Of a stretch of 64,000 nucleotides of DNA, positions 52,257 through 60,569 are shown one piece after another. The notes beneath the pieces are model-generated. The model ran no database searches. It was not told where the DNA came from and saw only the letters and a list, made by a program, of their open reading frames with translations. The DNA lies in contig CAZYVT010000002.1 in the NCBI GenBank assembly GCA_964651335.1, forward strand, positions 1-64,000, written 5' to 3'. The position numbers were made by a program, and so were the translations under genes. The DNA is from 2-02-FULL-66-14 sp964651335 (GTDB lineage: Bacteria > Pseudomonadota > Gammaproteobacteria > Burkholderiales > SG8-39). How positions within the stretch are numbered: position 1 is the stretch's first letter; each line of letters starts with the position of its first letter.

Positions 52257-52601
52257 CTACTCGACCAACGCGGCGACGCGCGCGAGCACGTCCAGTATCA
52301 CCGCCTGCGGAACACCCTCGACGTAGCGCGCGCCGCGCACCTTCCACGCAATCGAGCGCGCCTGATGGCAGAGCACTACGCCTTGTGTCCCGGTGCCTGC
52401 GCCGCTGAGGGAAACAGCGAATCCCGCGTCGCGAGCGTACTCGCCGCCCTGCGTGACCGGACACACCAAGGCAAGCCCGCGCCGGTTAAAGTCGTGCTGC
52501 GTGAGTACCAGCACGGGGCGAATACCCGCCTGTTCCGGGCCCACCGTCGGGTCAAGATTGACGCGCAGAATGTCGCCACGCTCCGGTGCGCCCGCCCTCA
52601 T
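52257..52601 (-). CDS. mazF: MazF/PemK-family toxin
   Basis: The 114-residue protein begins RAGAPERGDILRVNLDPTVG and has GIRPVLVLTQHDFNRRG and GLALVCPVTQG, the endoribonuclease fold of MazF. It overlaps mazE by four bases (ATGA), in an antitoxin-first order. It would cut mRNA when MazE is lost. The pair sits between msrA and an msrA relic. Confidence 0.9.
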   Translation of the reverse strand: MRAGAPERGDILRVNLDPTVGPEQAGIRPVLVLTQHDFNRRGLALVCPVTQGGEYARDAGFAVSLSGAGTGTQGVVLCHQARSIAWKVRGARYVEGVPQAVILDVLARVAALVE

Positions 52602-52849
52602 ATCACTTCGCGGCCGACCCGTGGCGCGTCCAGCCACTCGCGGTCGATGACGAATCGCTTGCCCTTGCACTGTGCGAGCAGATCCGCGAGGCGATAGCGC
52701 GGTCGCTGTGCCTTTCCGAGCACGATTCGGCCGCGCTCGATCGCAATGCTGACGCGATCGCCCGCATCAAGACCGACGGATTCGAGCAGTTTCCTGGGGA
52801 TGGTCAGGGCGACGCTGCCACCCTGCGCCCGCAACGTCGCATGGCTCAT
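52598..52849 (-). CDS. mazE: MazE/AbrB-type antitoxin
   Basis: The 83-residue protein has an N-terminal AbrB/MazE swapped-hairpin DNA-binding domain (ATLRAQGGSVALTIPRKLLESVG) and a basic C-terminal tail that should mask MazF. ATG 52849 is the start consistent with this fold. It probably represses its own promoter just upstream. Confidence 0.85.
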   Translation of the reverse strand: MSHATLRAQGGSVALTIPRKLLESVGLDAGDRVSIAIERGRIVLGKAQRPRYRLADLLAQCKGKRFVIDREWLDAPRVGREVI

Positions 52850-52947
52850 GCCACAGTCTCCGGTGATGGATGTGCCGATGCATTGTCGCATAAAGTGCAA
52901 CAAATGTTGCACGGTAAGTGGCAGAACCGCCTCGCCGAGTCCTTCCG

Positions 52948-53034
52948 AACCCGGTGGGCTACCCGTTCTACACCAGCAGCTGCGGCTGCTACGCGCGGCT
53001 GGATCAGCTGTGGGGAAAGCTGGGAGCGAAGTGA
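52948..53034 (+). pseudogene. Tail fragment of an msrA gene
   Basis: Twenty-eight codons read NPVGYPFYTSSCGCYARLDQ-LWGKLGAK and a stop, aligning with NPVRYKFYATGCGRYARLDE-LWGKLRK at the end of intact msrA, with about 80% DNA identity. It has no start or catalytic domain. It lies in the same orientation, with the MazEF pair between. Confidence 0.8.
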
Positions 53035-53043
53035 GTAGCGCCC

Positions 53044-53628
53044 TCAGAACTTCCTGACGCGTTCGATCTCGGAGACGCGCCCGCCCACGAGCGTGATCGT
53101 CGTGGTGAACGGATCTGCGGGCGTGGGCAGGTAAGTCCAGGTCCGGAGCGACAGTCCGGCGCGCGCCGGAGCGCGCAAGTGTCGCCCCGCCTGCACCGTG
53201 GTGGGCGCGGAAAGGGCGACGCCCTGATCCGAAACGAAGTCTGGTTCCCCGGCAACCGTCATCAGCTCGCCTTCGCTCATGCCGCGCTCAATGCTCACGT
53301 AGCGCCGGAAGTCGAGCCCGCGCGCCTGCCTGGGCGCCGTCGCCGCACGCTCCGCGGCAAGTTTCGCTTCCAGCTCATCGCGGCGGCGCTGGCGTTCCTC
53401 CATCCGCTCGCCCTGGCAGCGGATCGTGTAGCACTCCGCGCTCTCGGGCCCGGGCGGCGCCGCTTTCGCGTCCGGGTCCACCACGGTCGCTTTCGCCCCC
53501 GCTGGCGGCGAAAGGTTGGAAAAGTGGATGCGCCCCTGCGCGTCGGTCCAGCGGTAGATCTGCGCGTCGGCCGCGGCGGCGGCCAAGCCGCAAGCGAAAG
53601 CAAAAACCAATCGCCGGATGCCGATCAT
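53044..53628 (-). CDS. DUF4124-domain exported protein
   Basis: The 194-residue protein has a signal peptide (RRLVFAFACGLAAAAADA) followed by the DUF4124 signature QIYRWTDAQGRIHFSNLSPP, a coiled-coil stretch (GERMEERQRRRDELEAKLAAERA) and a C-terminal part with ISEG-type SmpA/OmlA-like text (GMSEGELMTVAGEPDFVSDQG). Probably periplasmic; function unknown. Divergent from the CDF transporter gene. Confidence 0.75.
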   Translation of the reverse strand: MIGIRRLVFAFACGLAAAAADAQIYRWTDAQGRIHFSNLSPPAGAKATVVDPDAKAAPPGPESAECYTIRCQGERMEERQRRRDELEAKLAAERAATAPRQARGLDFRRYVSIERGMSEGELMTVAGEPDFVSDQGVALSAPTTVQAGRHLRAPARAGLSLRTWTYLPTPADPFTTTITLVGGRVSEIERVRKF

Positions 53629-53663
53629 CTTTGCAAGGATAATACGCCCGGGGAGTGCACGCG

Positions 53664-54569
53664 ATGGCCGCAAAGGCGAATTCGCTCAAGACGATTCTGT
53701 ATGCGCTCGGCGCCAACTTCGCGATCGGCGCCGCCAAGCTCGGCGCGGCGATCGCCACCGGTTCGAGCGCGATGCTGGCCGAGGCGGTTCACTCCTTCGC
53801 CGACTGCGGCAACCAGGCGCTGCTGCTGGTCGGCCTGAAGCGCGCCAAGCGCCCGCCCTCTCCCGATTACCCGCTCGGGCACGGCAAGGCAATTTACTTC
53901 TGGTCGTTCATCGTCGCCCTGGTGCTGTTCAGCCTGGGCGGGTTGTTCTCGGTGTACGAAGGCGCGCACAAGCTCGCGCACCCGGAGCCGCTCAGCCACC
54001 CCTGGGTTGCGGTGGCGGTGCTGGTGTTCGGAATCGCCGCCGAAACGGTCTCGCTGCGCGCCTGCCTCGCGGAGATCGCCAAGGGGCGCGGCGGGAGCAG
54101 CCTGTGGCGCTGGTTCCGCGACACTCGCCAGAGCGAGCTGGTGGTGATTCTCGGTGAGGACATCGCCGCCGAGATCGGCCTCGCGCTGGCGCTGCTCGCC
54201 GTGCTGGTTGCAATCGCCACTGGCAATCCGGCATACGACGCGCTCGGCTCGATCGCGATCGGGGCCGTGCTGATCGTGGTCGCCGCAGGCATCGCAATCG
54301 AGATCAAGGGGCTGCTGATCGGCCAGAGCGCCGAGCCCGCAACCGAAGCGGCGCTGCGCCATTTCCTCGAGCAGCGCGCCGAAGTCGAGAAGGTGTTCCG
54401 CCTGCTGACGCTGCAGCTCGGCGGCTCGCTGATGGTCTCGGTGAAGGCGCGGATGCGAGGCGGCAGCGCCGCCGAGTTGGTCGCCGCGATCAACCGCACC
54501 GAGGCCGCGCTGCGTGCCGAGTTTCCCGAAGTGCAGTGGCTGTTTTTCGAGCCCGACATCGCCGACTGA
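53664..54569 (+). CDS. Cation diffusion facilitator family transporter
   Basis: The 301-residue protein has six hydrophobic segments and the CDF metal-site pattern in TM2 (LAEAVHSFADCGNQALLL) and TM5 (LGEDIAAEIGLALALL), with YPLGHGKAIYF between. It exports divalent metals such as zinc, cobalt or manganese by proton exchange. The C-terminal cytoplasmic domain is of the ZnT9-like branch. GGGGAG precedes ATG 53664; a GTG three codons earlier is possible. Confidence 0.85.
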   Translation: MAAKANSLKTILYALGANFAIGAAKLGAAIATGSSAMLAEAVHSFADCGNQALLLVGLKRAKRPPSPDYPLGHGKAIYFWSFIVALVLFSLGGLFSVYEGAHKLAHPEPLSHPWVAVAVLVFGIAAETVSLRACLAEIAKGRGGSSLWRWFRDTRQSELVVILGEDIAAEIGLALALLAVLVAIATGNPAYDALGSIAIGAVLIVVAAGIAIEIKGLLIGQSAEPATEAALRHFLEQRAEVEKVFRLLTLQLGGSLMVSVKARMRGGSAAELVAAINRTEAALRAEFPEVQWLFFEPDIAD

Positions 54570-54575
54570 GCAGCC

Positions 54576-55529
54576 TCAGGCTTCGTAACGCCCGAGCCTC
54601 ACCATCGTCGTGCCGGGTTTGAGATGGACCATCGATGGCATGACCATGACGCAGTCGTCGTAGGGCGTACGCCAGATCGTGCCCCCGTCTTCGGCAATCA
54701 CCGTCCCGGTCTTTGGAATCACTTCGAGTCCCTTGTAGGAATTCGTAAAGAGAAACTTCACGGTCTTCGCGACTACGGGTTCCGTCACGCGGATCAGACG
54801 CTGAACCAGGGGCGGCGAAAGGCGAAGCCTCGCTTCGACCCAGCCCAGCTCGACGACCCCGGTAAGCTTCAGAAACCTCAGTGCGGTGTCGATCGCGACC
54901 TCCGCGGCGCCCCTCTCCCAGTGCTGGCCGCACTCGATCAGCACCGCAGTGCGCGCGCTCGCCGGGTCGTTGAAGGCGCCGCGCTCCATCATGCGCAGGC
55001 CCGCCGGGTGGCCGGTGTCGAGCAGCAGGTCCGCGGGCACTCCGATGCGGCGCGAAAACGCGACACTCTTCTCGCTTCGGGCGCACACCATGATCGGGCG
55101 GCAGGGCTCATGCATGGAATGGATGTCGAGCAGAAAATCGGCCGCGTCGACGAACGGGCGCAGTTCGCGCGCACGGCGCAGCTCCGTCGAGTCGCGCGGT
55201 CCGGACAGGACCTCGTCCGCCCATACCCGGTTGAAGTCCTCATCGACATAGCGCGAACGGTCGGGATCGTCGAAATCGAAGCGCGCGTAGGCCGCGACGT
55301 TGGCGAAGGCGAGCGTGAGCTTGCCCTGCCTTGGCCGGATCTTTTCCCTGAACAGATAGTCCAGGGCGAGGGCACCGCAGAACTCATTGCCGTGCGTCAG
55401 CGCCTGCAGCATTACGGTCGGCCCCGGCTTTCCCGAGTCGAGCACGTGCACGTGCTTGACCCCGGTGTTGCCATCGCAATATTCGGTAATGTCCGGCGGC
55501 AAGATCTGGATCGGATGATGGCCGGGCAT
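54576..55529 (-). CDS. M14-type succinylglutamate desuccinylase / aspartoacylase-like hydrolase
   Basis: The 317-residue protein has the zinc site ALTHGNEFCGALA (His, Glu) and the later LLDIHSMHEPC (His), ending in a C-terminal beta-domain (TGTVIAEDGGTIW). It should cut N-acyl amino acids or related amides. ATG 55529 begins two bases after the methyltransferase stop, placing it last in the TRAP operon, so its substrate may be what the TRAP system imports. Confidence 0.8.
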   Translation of the reverse strand: MPGHHPIQILPPDITEYCDGNTGVKHVHVLDSGKPGPTVMLQALTHGNEFCGALALDYLFREKIRPRQGKLTLAFANVAAYARFDFDDPDRSRYVDEDFNRVWADEVLSGPRDSTELRRARELRPFVDAADFLLDIHSMHEPCRPIMVCARSEKSVAFSRRIGVPADLLLDTGHPAGLRMMERGAFNDPASARTAVLIECGQHWERGAAEVAIDTALRFLKLTGVVELGWVEARLRLSPPLVQRLIRVTEPVVAKTVKFLFTNSYKGLEVIPKTGTVIAEDGGTIWRTPYDDCVMVMPSMVHLKPGTTMVRLGRYEA

Positions 55530-55531
55530 CT

Positions 55532-56176
55532 TCAGGAGGTCCGCAAGGTGAGCATCCAGTAATACTGGAACAGCTCGACGTGCGCGTTGCGTGCGCATTT
55601 CGCGGCGCGCGCTGACAGCTCATTCTCCAAGGGAAAATTCTTCAGCACCTCGTGCGTGCTTCCGTCGTCGAGCTTGCGCGACTGGTAGGTGTTCCCGTCC
55701 GCGTCGCGGCGCGCCACCGGGGTGCTCGAGCCCTCGACGTAGCGGTTGTCGAGAAAGGTCATGAGCGCGCCGGGCGCCACGGCCGCTGCGGCTGCGGCAA
55801 GAAAGGCATCCAGGCGCGCGAGCGGCACGTGCGACCACCAGAAGCCGGCAAAGAGCGCATCGTGACTGCGCCCGAAATCGGGAATCTCATACGCATCCGC
55901 ACGGACGAAATCCACTTTCCCGGACGGATAGTCCTTGGAGCGCGCGATCTCCAGCGTTTCCTCGGCCCTGTCGAGCGCCGTGACCTGCGCTGCACGCGGC
56001 ACAAATACGGCAGTCCAGTAGCCTGTCCCGCACGCGAGCTCAAGGACTTTCCTGCCGGAAAACAGGTCGGCGACGCGCGCTCTCAACGCCGCAAGGTCGG
56101 CCTGGCGCTCGGGTTTGGCGTAGATGCGCTCGTACTCGGCGGCGCGCTTCGCGTAATAGCTCGCGAGCTTGTCCAT
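55532..56176 (-). CDS. SAM-dependent methyltransferase (class I)
   Basis: The 214-residue protein has motif I KVLELACGTGYWTAVF, VTALDRAEETLEIAR, and a SHDALFAGFWWSHVP motif IV region, as in small-molecule methyltransferases. It lies ten bases after the TRAP large-subunit gene, probably in the same operon. Substrate unknown. Confidence 0.8.
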   Translation of the reverse strand: MDKLASYYAKRAAEYERIYAKPERQADLAALRARVADLFSGRKVLELACGTGYWTAVFVPRAAQVTALDRAEETLEIARSKDYPSGKVDFVRADAYEIPDFGRSHDALFAGFWWSHVPLARLDAFLAAAAAAVAPGALMTFLDNRYVEGSSTPVARRDADGNTYQSRKLDDGSTHEVLKNFPLENELSARAAKCARNAHVELFQYYWMLTLRTS

Positions 56177-56186
56177 TCCGATCCGT

Positions 56187-57461
56187 TTATCCCAGATAGC
56201 GCAGGATTCCGAGTGAAAACTGCGGAACGTACGTCACCACGGCGAGCGCCGCGATCGCGGCGGCGATGAAGGGAACCAGCCCCGGGTAGATGCTCGAGAC
56301 CGGCAAGCCGAACACCGCTTGCCCGACGAAGATGTTGATGCCGAACGGCGGCGTGAACGTGCCAATGCTCAGATTCATGATCACAATGACGCCGAAGTGG
56401 ACCGGATCTACCCCGGCGGCCTTTGCGATCGGCACCAGCAGCGGCGTGAGCACCAGGATGGAAGAGGCCGTGTCGAGAAACATGCCCACGAGGAGCAAAA
56501 CGATGTTGATCGACAGCAGCACCGCCCACGTCGGCAGCTGCAGCCGCTCGATGAACGCAGCGAGCGCCTGCGGCGCGCCGTTGATCGTCAGCAGCCAGGA
56601 ATACACGCCGGCGCAGGCGACGATAACGAAGATCTGCGCGGTCAGGTACATCGACCGGCTGGCGATCTCGAAGATCTCGCGCGGCCCGAGCTCCCGGTAC
56701 ACGAGACCCACGATGACGATCGCGTAGACGCACGCCACGCCCGCCGCCTCGGTGGGCGAAAAGACGCCAGCGTAGATTCCGCCCAGAACGAAAACCGGCG
56801 CGGTGATCGACCAGACGCCGTCGCGGGTGGCCGACCAGAATTCCGTTATTTTGAATGCAGCGCCGCCCCGATCTCCCCGGCGCAGCGCGTACGCGTAAAG
56901 GTAGACGGCGAAACACCCGGCCAGCACGAGGCCGGGAACGATGCCCGCCGCAAACAGCTTCACGATCGAAGTCTCGGCCGCGGTGCCATACAGGATGAAG
57001 CCGATCGAGGGCGGGATCAGGTTGTCGATCGCTCCCGCCGAAATGAGAAGCCCGGAGGAGAACCGCTCGTTGTAGCCGGCCTCCCGGAGCCGCCGGTATG
57101 TCAACCCGCCGACGGCGGCCACGGTTGCCGCGGTAGAGCCCGAAATCGCGCTGAAGATCACCGCCGTTCCGAGCGAGGTGAACGGCAGGCTGCCGCGCAT
57201 GCCGCCGATCATCGACGTGACCCACCGGACGAGGCGCTTCGAAACCCCGCCGCGGCCCATCAGGTCTCCGGCAAAGATGAAAAACGGGACGGCGAGCAGC
57301 GCGTACTTGTCGATGCTGCTGAACATCACCTGGTGCACAGCGGTTGCGGGGACATCCCCGAAAATCGAGAACACCAGCGCCGAGGTGGCGAGCAGGGTCA
57401 GGAAAAACGGGAATCCGAGCGCGAGCAGCGCGAGCGGCAACAGCGCCAGCACCCACGCCAT
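56187..57461 (-). CDS. dctM: TRAP transporter large permease DctM
   Basis: The 424-residue protein has about 12 hydrophobic segments and DctM hallmarks (FFIFAGDLMGRGGVSKRL, FSAISGSTAATVAAVG, IPPSIGFILYGTAAETS). It forms the sodium-driven channel part. It starts three bases after dctQ. Confidence 0.9.
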   Translation of the reverse strand: MAWVLALLPLALLALGFPFFLTLLATSALVFSIFGDVPATAVHQVMFSSIDKYALLAVPFFIFAGDLMGRGGVSKRLVRWVTSMIGGMRGSLPFTSLGTAVIFSAISGSTAATVAAVGGLTYRRLREAGYNERFSSGLLISAGAIDNLIPPSIGFILYGTAAETSIVKLFAAGIVPGLVLAGCFAVYLYAYALRRGDRGGAAFKITEFWSATRDGVWSITAPVFVLGGIYAGVFSPTEAAGVACVYAIVIVGLVYRELGPREIFEIASRSMYLTAQIFVIVACAGVYSWLLTINGAPQALAAFIERLQLPTWAVLLSINIVLLLVGMFLDTASSILVLTPLLVPIAKAAGVDPVHFGVIVIMNLSIGTFTPPFGINIFVGQAVFGLPVSSIYPGLVPFIAAAIAALAVVTYVPQFSLGILRYLG

Positions 57462-57464
57462 GCC

Positions 57465-57932
57465 TCAGAATTTCCCGCTGAGATAGGAGCGGATGCGGAC
57501 CAGAACGGCGACGGCAGCGAGCGCAAAGCCGACGAGCAGCGCGGCGTGAGGGACGGCCTTCGGCACGCCCGCGGCGACGGAGACCTGCCCCGCCTGCGCA
57601 AACATGGAAACGATCTGGACCGATTGCACCACGACGAACGCGCAGCAGAGCACCATCGCGAGCGCCGCAAGGCCGTTGACCGCGGTCCTCGCCCGACCCG
57701 TGAAGCGCGAGGACAGCAGGTCCATGTTCAAGTGCCCGCCGCTATAAGCGATCGAGACCAACCCGAGGAACACGCCCCAGATCGTCATGAAGACCAGCAC
57801 CTCCTCGGTCCAGTAGATCGCGCGACCGAACGCATAGCGGCCGACCACGTTGGCGAAGTTGATCCCGACTCCGGCGAGCAGCAGCGCGCCCATGAGCCGG
57901 TTCGGTGCCGTTTCGAAGACGAACCGGCCCAT
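57465..57932 (-). CDS. dctQ: TRAP transporter small permease DctQ
   Basis: The 155-residue protein has four transmembrane helices, with YWTEEVLVFMTIWGVFLG in the DctQ conserved region. It pairs with DctM; genes follow in P-Q-M order. Confidence 0.9.
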   Translation of the reverse strand: MGRFVFETAPNRLMGALLLAGVGINFANVVGRYAFGRAIYWTEEVLVFMTIWGVFLGLVSIAYSGGHLNMDLLSSRFTGRARTAVNGLAALAMVLCCAFVVVQSVQIVSMFAQAGQVSVAAGVPKAVPHAALLVGFALAAVAVLVRIRSYLSGKF

Positions 57933-57947
57933 CGCCTGGATGCGCGC

Positions 57948-58952
57948 TCAGTATTTCTGCGCGGCGGAGGCGAGCCGCCGGTAGAACGCCTGCACCGCGG
58001 CGTTCTCCTTCGTCACTTCCTCGCCGATCCCGACGAGAAGCTGCCTGACCCGCGCCTGCTCGTCCGGCGCGAGAGACACGAACTCGCCGCCCGCCTCGGC
58101 CCAGCGCTTGCGCATCGCGTCGTCCAGGAGGCGCGATTGCGCCATGATTCGTGGCTGCAGGCTGCGGCCCTCTTCGATCACGATCTGGCGCAATTCTGCC
58201 GGCAGCTTGTCGAGCCAGCCCCGGCTCACCACCCCGACCGACACAATCATGGTGTCGTTTACCTGCGTGATCACCTTGGCGATGTCGTTGAATTTCAGGT
58301 TCACGTACACCGCGGTGGCGCTCATGGTGCCGTCGATCACGCCCTGCTGCAGTCCGGGAATTACCTCGGCAAGATCCATCGGCACCGCGGTCGCGCCGAA
58401 CTGGCGCATCTTGGCGCGCTCTGCGGCGGTCGCATTCACGCGCAGCTTCTTGCCCTTGAAGTCGTCCAGGCGGCGCAACGGCTGCTTGCCGAAATAGTGC
58501 GCGAAGCCGTACGTGTAGACCGACACCACCTGCAGCTTCTTGTCGGCGCCGAGCGCAAGTACTTCCCTGTTGACCTCGGGATCAAGCAGGATCTTCTCGG
58601 CGTGCGCCGGGTCCTTGAACAGCATCGGGATCGCGAATGTCCCGAACCGTGGATCGACGCCGGCGAAAAAATCGGCAGGCGATGTGAACGATTCGATCGT
58701 TCCCAACTGCATCCCCTCGATCTGGCTCGCGATCGTGCCGAGCTGGTTGCGCGGGAAGATCTTGACTTCGATGCGGCCCTTGCTCTTTGCCTCGATCCCC
58801 TCCTTCATTGCATCGGCCCACTGGTGCTGGATATCGTTCATCGTGCCAAGGCCGATTTTCATCGTGAAATCGGCCGCGGGCGCGGGCCAGGTGCCGAGCG
58901 CCAGCGCCACTGCGAGGCACGACGAGCGAACTGCAACTGCGGTGCGTGACAT
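57948..58952 (-). CDS. dctP: TRAP transporter substrate-binding protein DctP
   Basis: The 334-residue periplasmic protein has a signal peptide (SCLAVALALGTWPAPAADF) and DctP motifs: KSKGRIEVKIFPRNQLG, the Arg/Asn ligand region KGKKLRVNATAAERAKMRQF and VIPGLQQGVIDGTMS. It captures an organic acid for import. GGGAGGGG stands before ATG 58952. The substrate is not readable from sequence. Confidence 0.9.
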   Translation of the reverse strand: MSRTAVAVRSSCLAVALALGTWPAPAADFTMKIGLGTMNDIQHQWADAMKEGIEAKSKGRIEVKIFPRNQLGTIASQIEGMQLGTIESFTSPADFFAGVDPRFGTFAIPMLFKDPAHAEKILLDPEVNREVLALGADKKLQVVSVYTYGFAHYFGKQPLRRLDDFKGKKLRVNATAAERAKMRQFGATAVPMDLAEVIPGLQQGVIDGTMSATAVYVNLKFNDIAKVITQVNDTMIVSVGVVSRGWLDKLPAELRQIVIEEGRSLQPRIMAQSRLLDDAMRKRWAEAGGEFVSLAPDEQARVRQLLVGIGEEVTKENAAVQAFYRRLASAAQKY

Positions 58953-58972
58953 GTTCCCCTCCCGCTTGCGTT

Positions 58973-59653
58973 CTACCAGACGAGGTCGCCCTCGCGAATC
59001 AGCATCATGCAGCCTGCCGCCTCCGTGTACGGGGCGTGCGGCACGCCGCAGGGCATGCGAAACCAGATGCCGGGCGTATAGGCGGAGTACTCGTCCTTGA
59101 GACAACCCTTGAGCACCAGGGTCTCCTCGCCGATCGAATGATCGTGTGACGGGATTTTCCGGTTCGGATGCACGTTTCCGATGCGCCCGGTCTCGATGCC
59201 GTCGGCGTTCGGGTAGAGGTGCAGCACGTTGGCGCCGCGATGCGGGAAATCGAGCCACTGCGCGGTTTTCGCGTCGATCACGATTCGTTCGCCGCCCGGA
59301 CGGATGGGCACGCGCCATTTCACGTAAATCGTGCAGCCGTCTCTCGAGCCCGGCGTCTGCCGGTAGCCGGGCTGGTTACGCAGGAAGGTATGCTGGCCAT
59401 AGTCGGCGTTGCCGTCAGAATAGATCCCGTCGATCACGAAGAGGTCCATGCGACGGTCGAGAATGTGCGTCGGGATGGTCGCGCCGGGAGCGAATTTCAG
59501 GAGCGATGTCTCGCGTCCCTTCTTCGGGTCGTGCACCAGCTCCAGGACCTGGCGCGAAATTCCCAGCCAATCGGTCGGTTCCCAGGGCATTGCGCCGGTA
59601 TCCACGACCGCCACCTTGTTCGGGTCGGCATTGACTGCAGCTCGCGCATTCAT
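58973..59653 (-). CDS. Cupin-domain protein (ChrR-like, two cupin folds)
   Basis: The 226-residue protein has two cupin repeats: LLKFAPGATIPTHILDRRMDLFVIDG in the first half and KIPSHDHSIGEETLVLKG with WFRMPCGVPHAPYTEAAG in the second; His and Glu are present as metal ligands in the second. It may be a dioxygenase or sugar-acid isomerase. It heads the operon with TRAP genes 21 bases downstream, with GAGGAG upstream of ATG 59653. Confidence 0.75.
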   Translation of the reverse strand: MNARAAVNADPNKVAVVDTGAMPWEPTDWLGISRQVLELVHDPKKGRETSLLKFAPGATIPTHILDRRMDLFVIDGIYSDGNADYGQHTFLRNQPGYRQTPGSRDGCTIYVKWRVPIRPGGERIVIDAKTAQWLDFPHRGANVLHLYPNADGIETGRIGNVHPNRKIPSHDHSIGEETLVLKGCLKDEYSAYTPGIWFRMPCGVPHAPYTEAAGCMMLIREGDLVW

Positions 59654-59731
59654 GAGATCCGCTCCTCGATTGCGTTCTTGCAAAGGATCCGAAGATACGG
59701 TAAACGACATGACAGCTCAAGGTCCACGAAC

Positions 59732-59983
59732 ATGTCGAACGAGGAACCTGCCATTGCGCAAAAGGCCCCTTACAAGGCCGAACTGCTCTCCGGATACCGC
59801 TACGCCTGGTGCGCCTGCGGGCTGAGCAAAATGCAGCCCTGGTGCGACGGCTCGCACACCTCGACCAGGACCGGGATCAAGCCAGTCGTCTGGACGCAGG
59901 AGAAGGACGAGACGGTGTTTCTGTGCGGCTGCAAACGCACCGGCAGCAAACCACGCTGCGACAGCACGCATAGGAAGCTCTGA
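59732..59983 (+). CDS. CDGSH iron-sulfur protein (two CDGSH-type motifs)
   Basis: The 83-residue protein has one canonical motif, WCACGLSKMQPWCDGSH, and a second variant, CGCKRTGSKPRCDSTH, each likely binding a 2Fe-2S cluster with three Cys and one His. Such tandem bacterial CDGSH proteins may store or sense iron-sulfur/redox state. It is followed after one base by an unknown coiled-coil gene. Confidence 0.85.
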   Translation: MSNEEPAIAQKAPYKAELLSGYRYAWCACGLSKMQPWCDGSHTSTRTGIKPVVWTQEKDETVFLCGCKRTGSKPRCDSTHRKL

Positions 59984-59984
59984 C

Positions 59985-60533
59985 ATGCGCTCGAAGCCAA
60001 CAGCCGATTCCCCGACTCTCGATGACAACGCCCATTGCCGCACTGCGGCGCTCGTCGCGCTGGTGCTCCTGTGGTTCCCGTTCTGCCTGCTTGCGGAGAA
60101 CACGGTGGACAGCGAGCCTGCCGCCGACGTACCGGCCGCGGCCGCCAGCGCCGTCACGAACGGGCAGATTGACGAAGCACAGGCGCAGGAGAGAGAGCAG
60201 GCGCAAAAGCTCAGGCGGGCAAGAGAGGATCTGGAATCACGCAGAGCGGAGGCCGCGCGCAGGCTTGATTCAGCGCTGATCCGACAAAGCGAAATCAACC
60301 GGCTGCAGGGGGTCGTTTCCGGCCTCGGACAGCGGGAGAGCTCCCTGGGCCACGAGGTTTACTGGACGCAGCGCGAGCGTGACTCCCTTTCCAGGGATCC
60401 GGCGGATCATTCGGCAATGGCACGGCGCAGCAATACGGACCACCAACTGTTCTTTCTGCGCAACGAGCTGGATCAGACGACCACGGTGCGGCAGAGCGGG
60501 ACGAACCAGCTGAACGGGCTGCAGCTTCGCTAG
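59985..60533 (+). CDS. Unknown protein with one membrane segment and coiled coil
   Basis: The 182-residue protein has a hydrophobic stretch (TAALVALVLLWFPFCLLA, residues 20-37, signal peptide or anchor) followed by an acidic linker and a charged coiled coil (EAQAQEREQAQKLRRAREDLESRRAEA) to the end. Likely periplasmic or anchored. Linked to CDGSH by position. No family recognised. Confidence 0.6.
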   Translation: MRSKPTADSPTLDDNAHCRTAALVALVLLWFPFCLLAENTVDSEPAADVPAAAASAVTNGQIDEAQAQEREQAQKLRRAREDLESRRAEAARRLDSALIRQSEINRLQGVVSGLGQRESSLGHEVYWTQRERDSLSRDPADHSAMARRSNTDHQLFFLRNELDQTTTVRQSGTNQLNGLQLR

Positions 60534-60569
60534 AACCCGCCGCCTTCCAGCATAACGACTGCCCCATCG

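Noticed and set aside
56319..58949. 876-codon open frame antisense to the TRAP genes
   Set aside because: Low-complexity Arg/Asp/His-rich text opposite three intact transporter genes; a GC-skew artefact.
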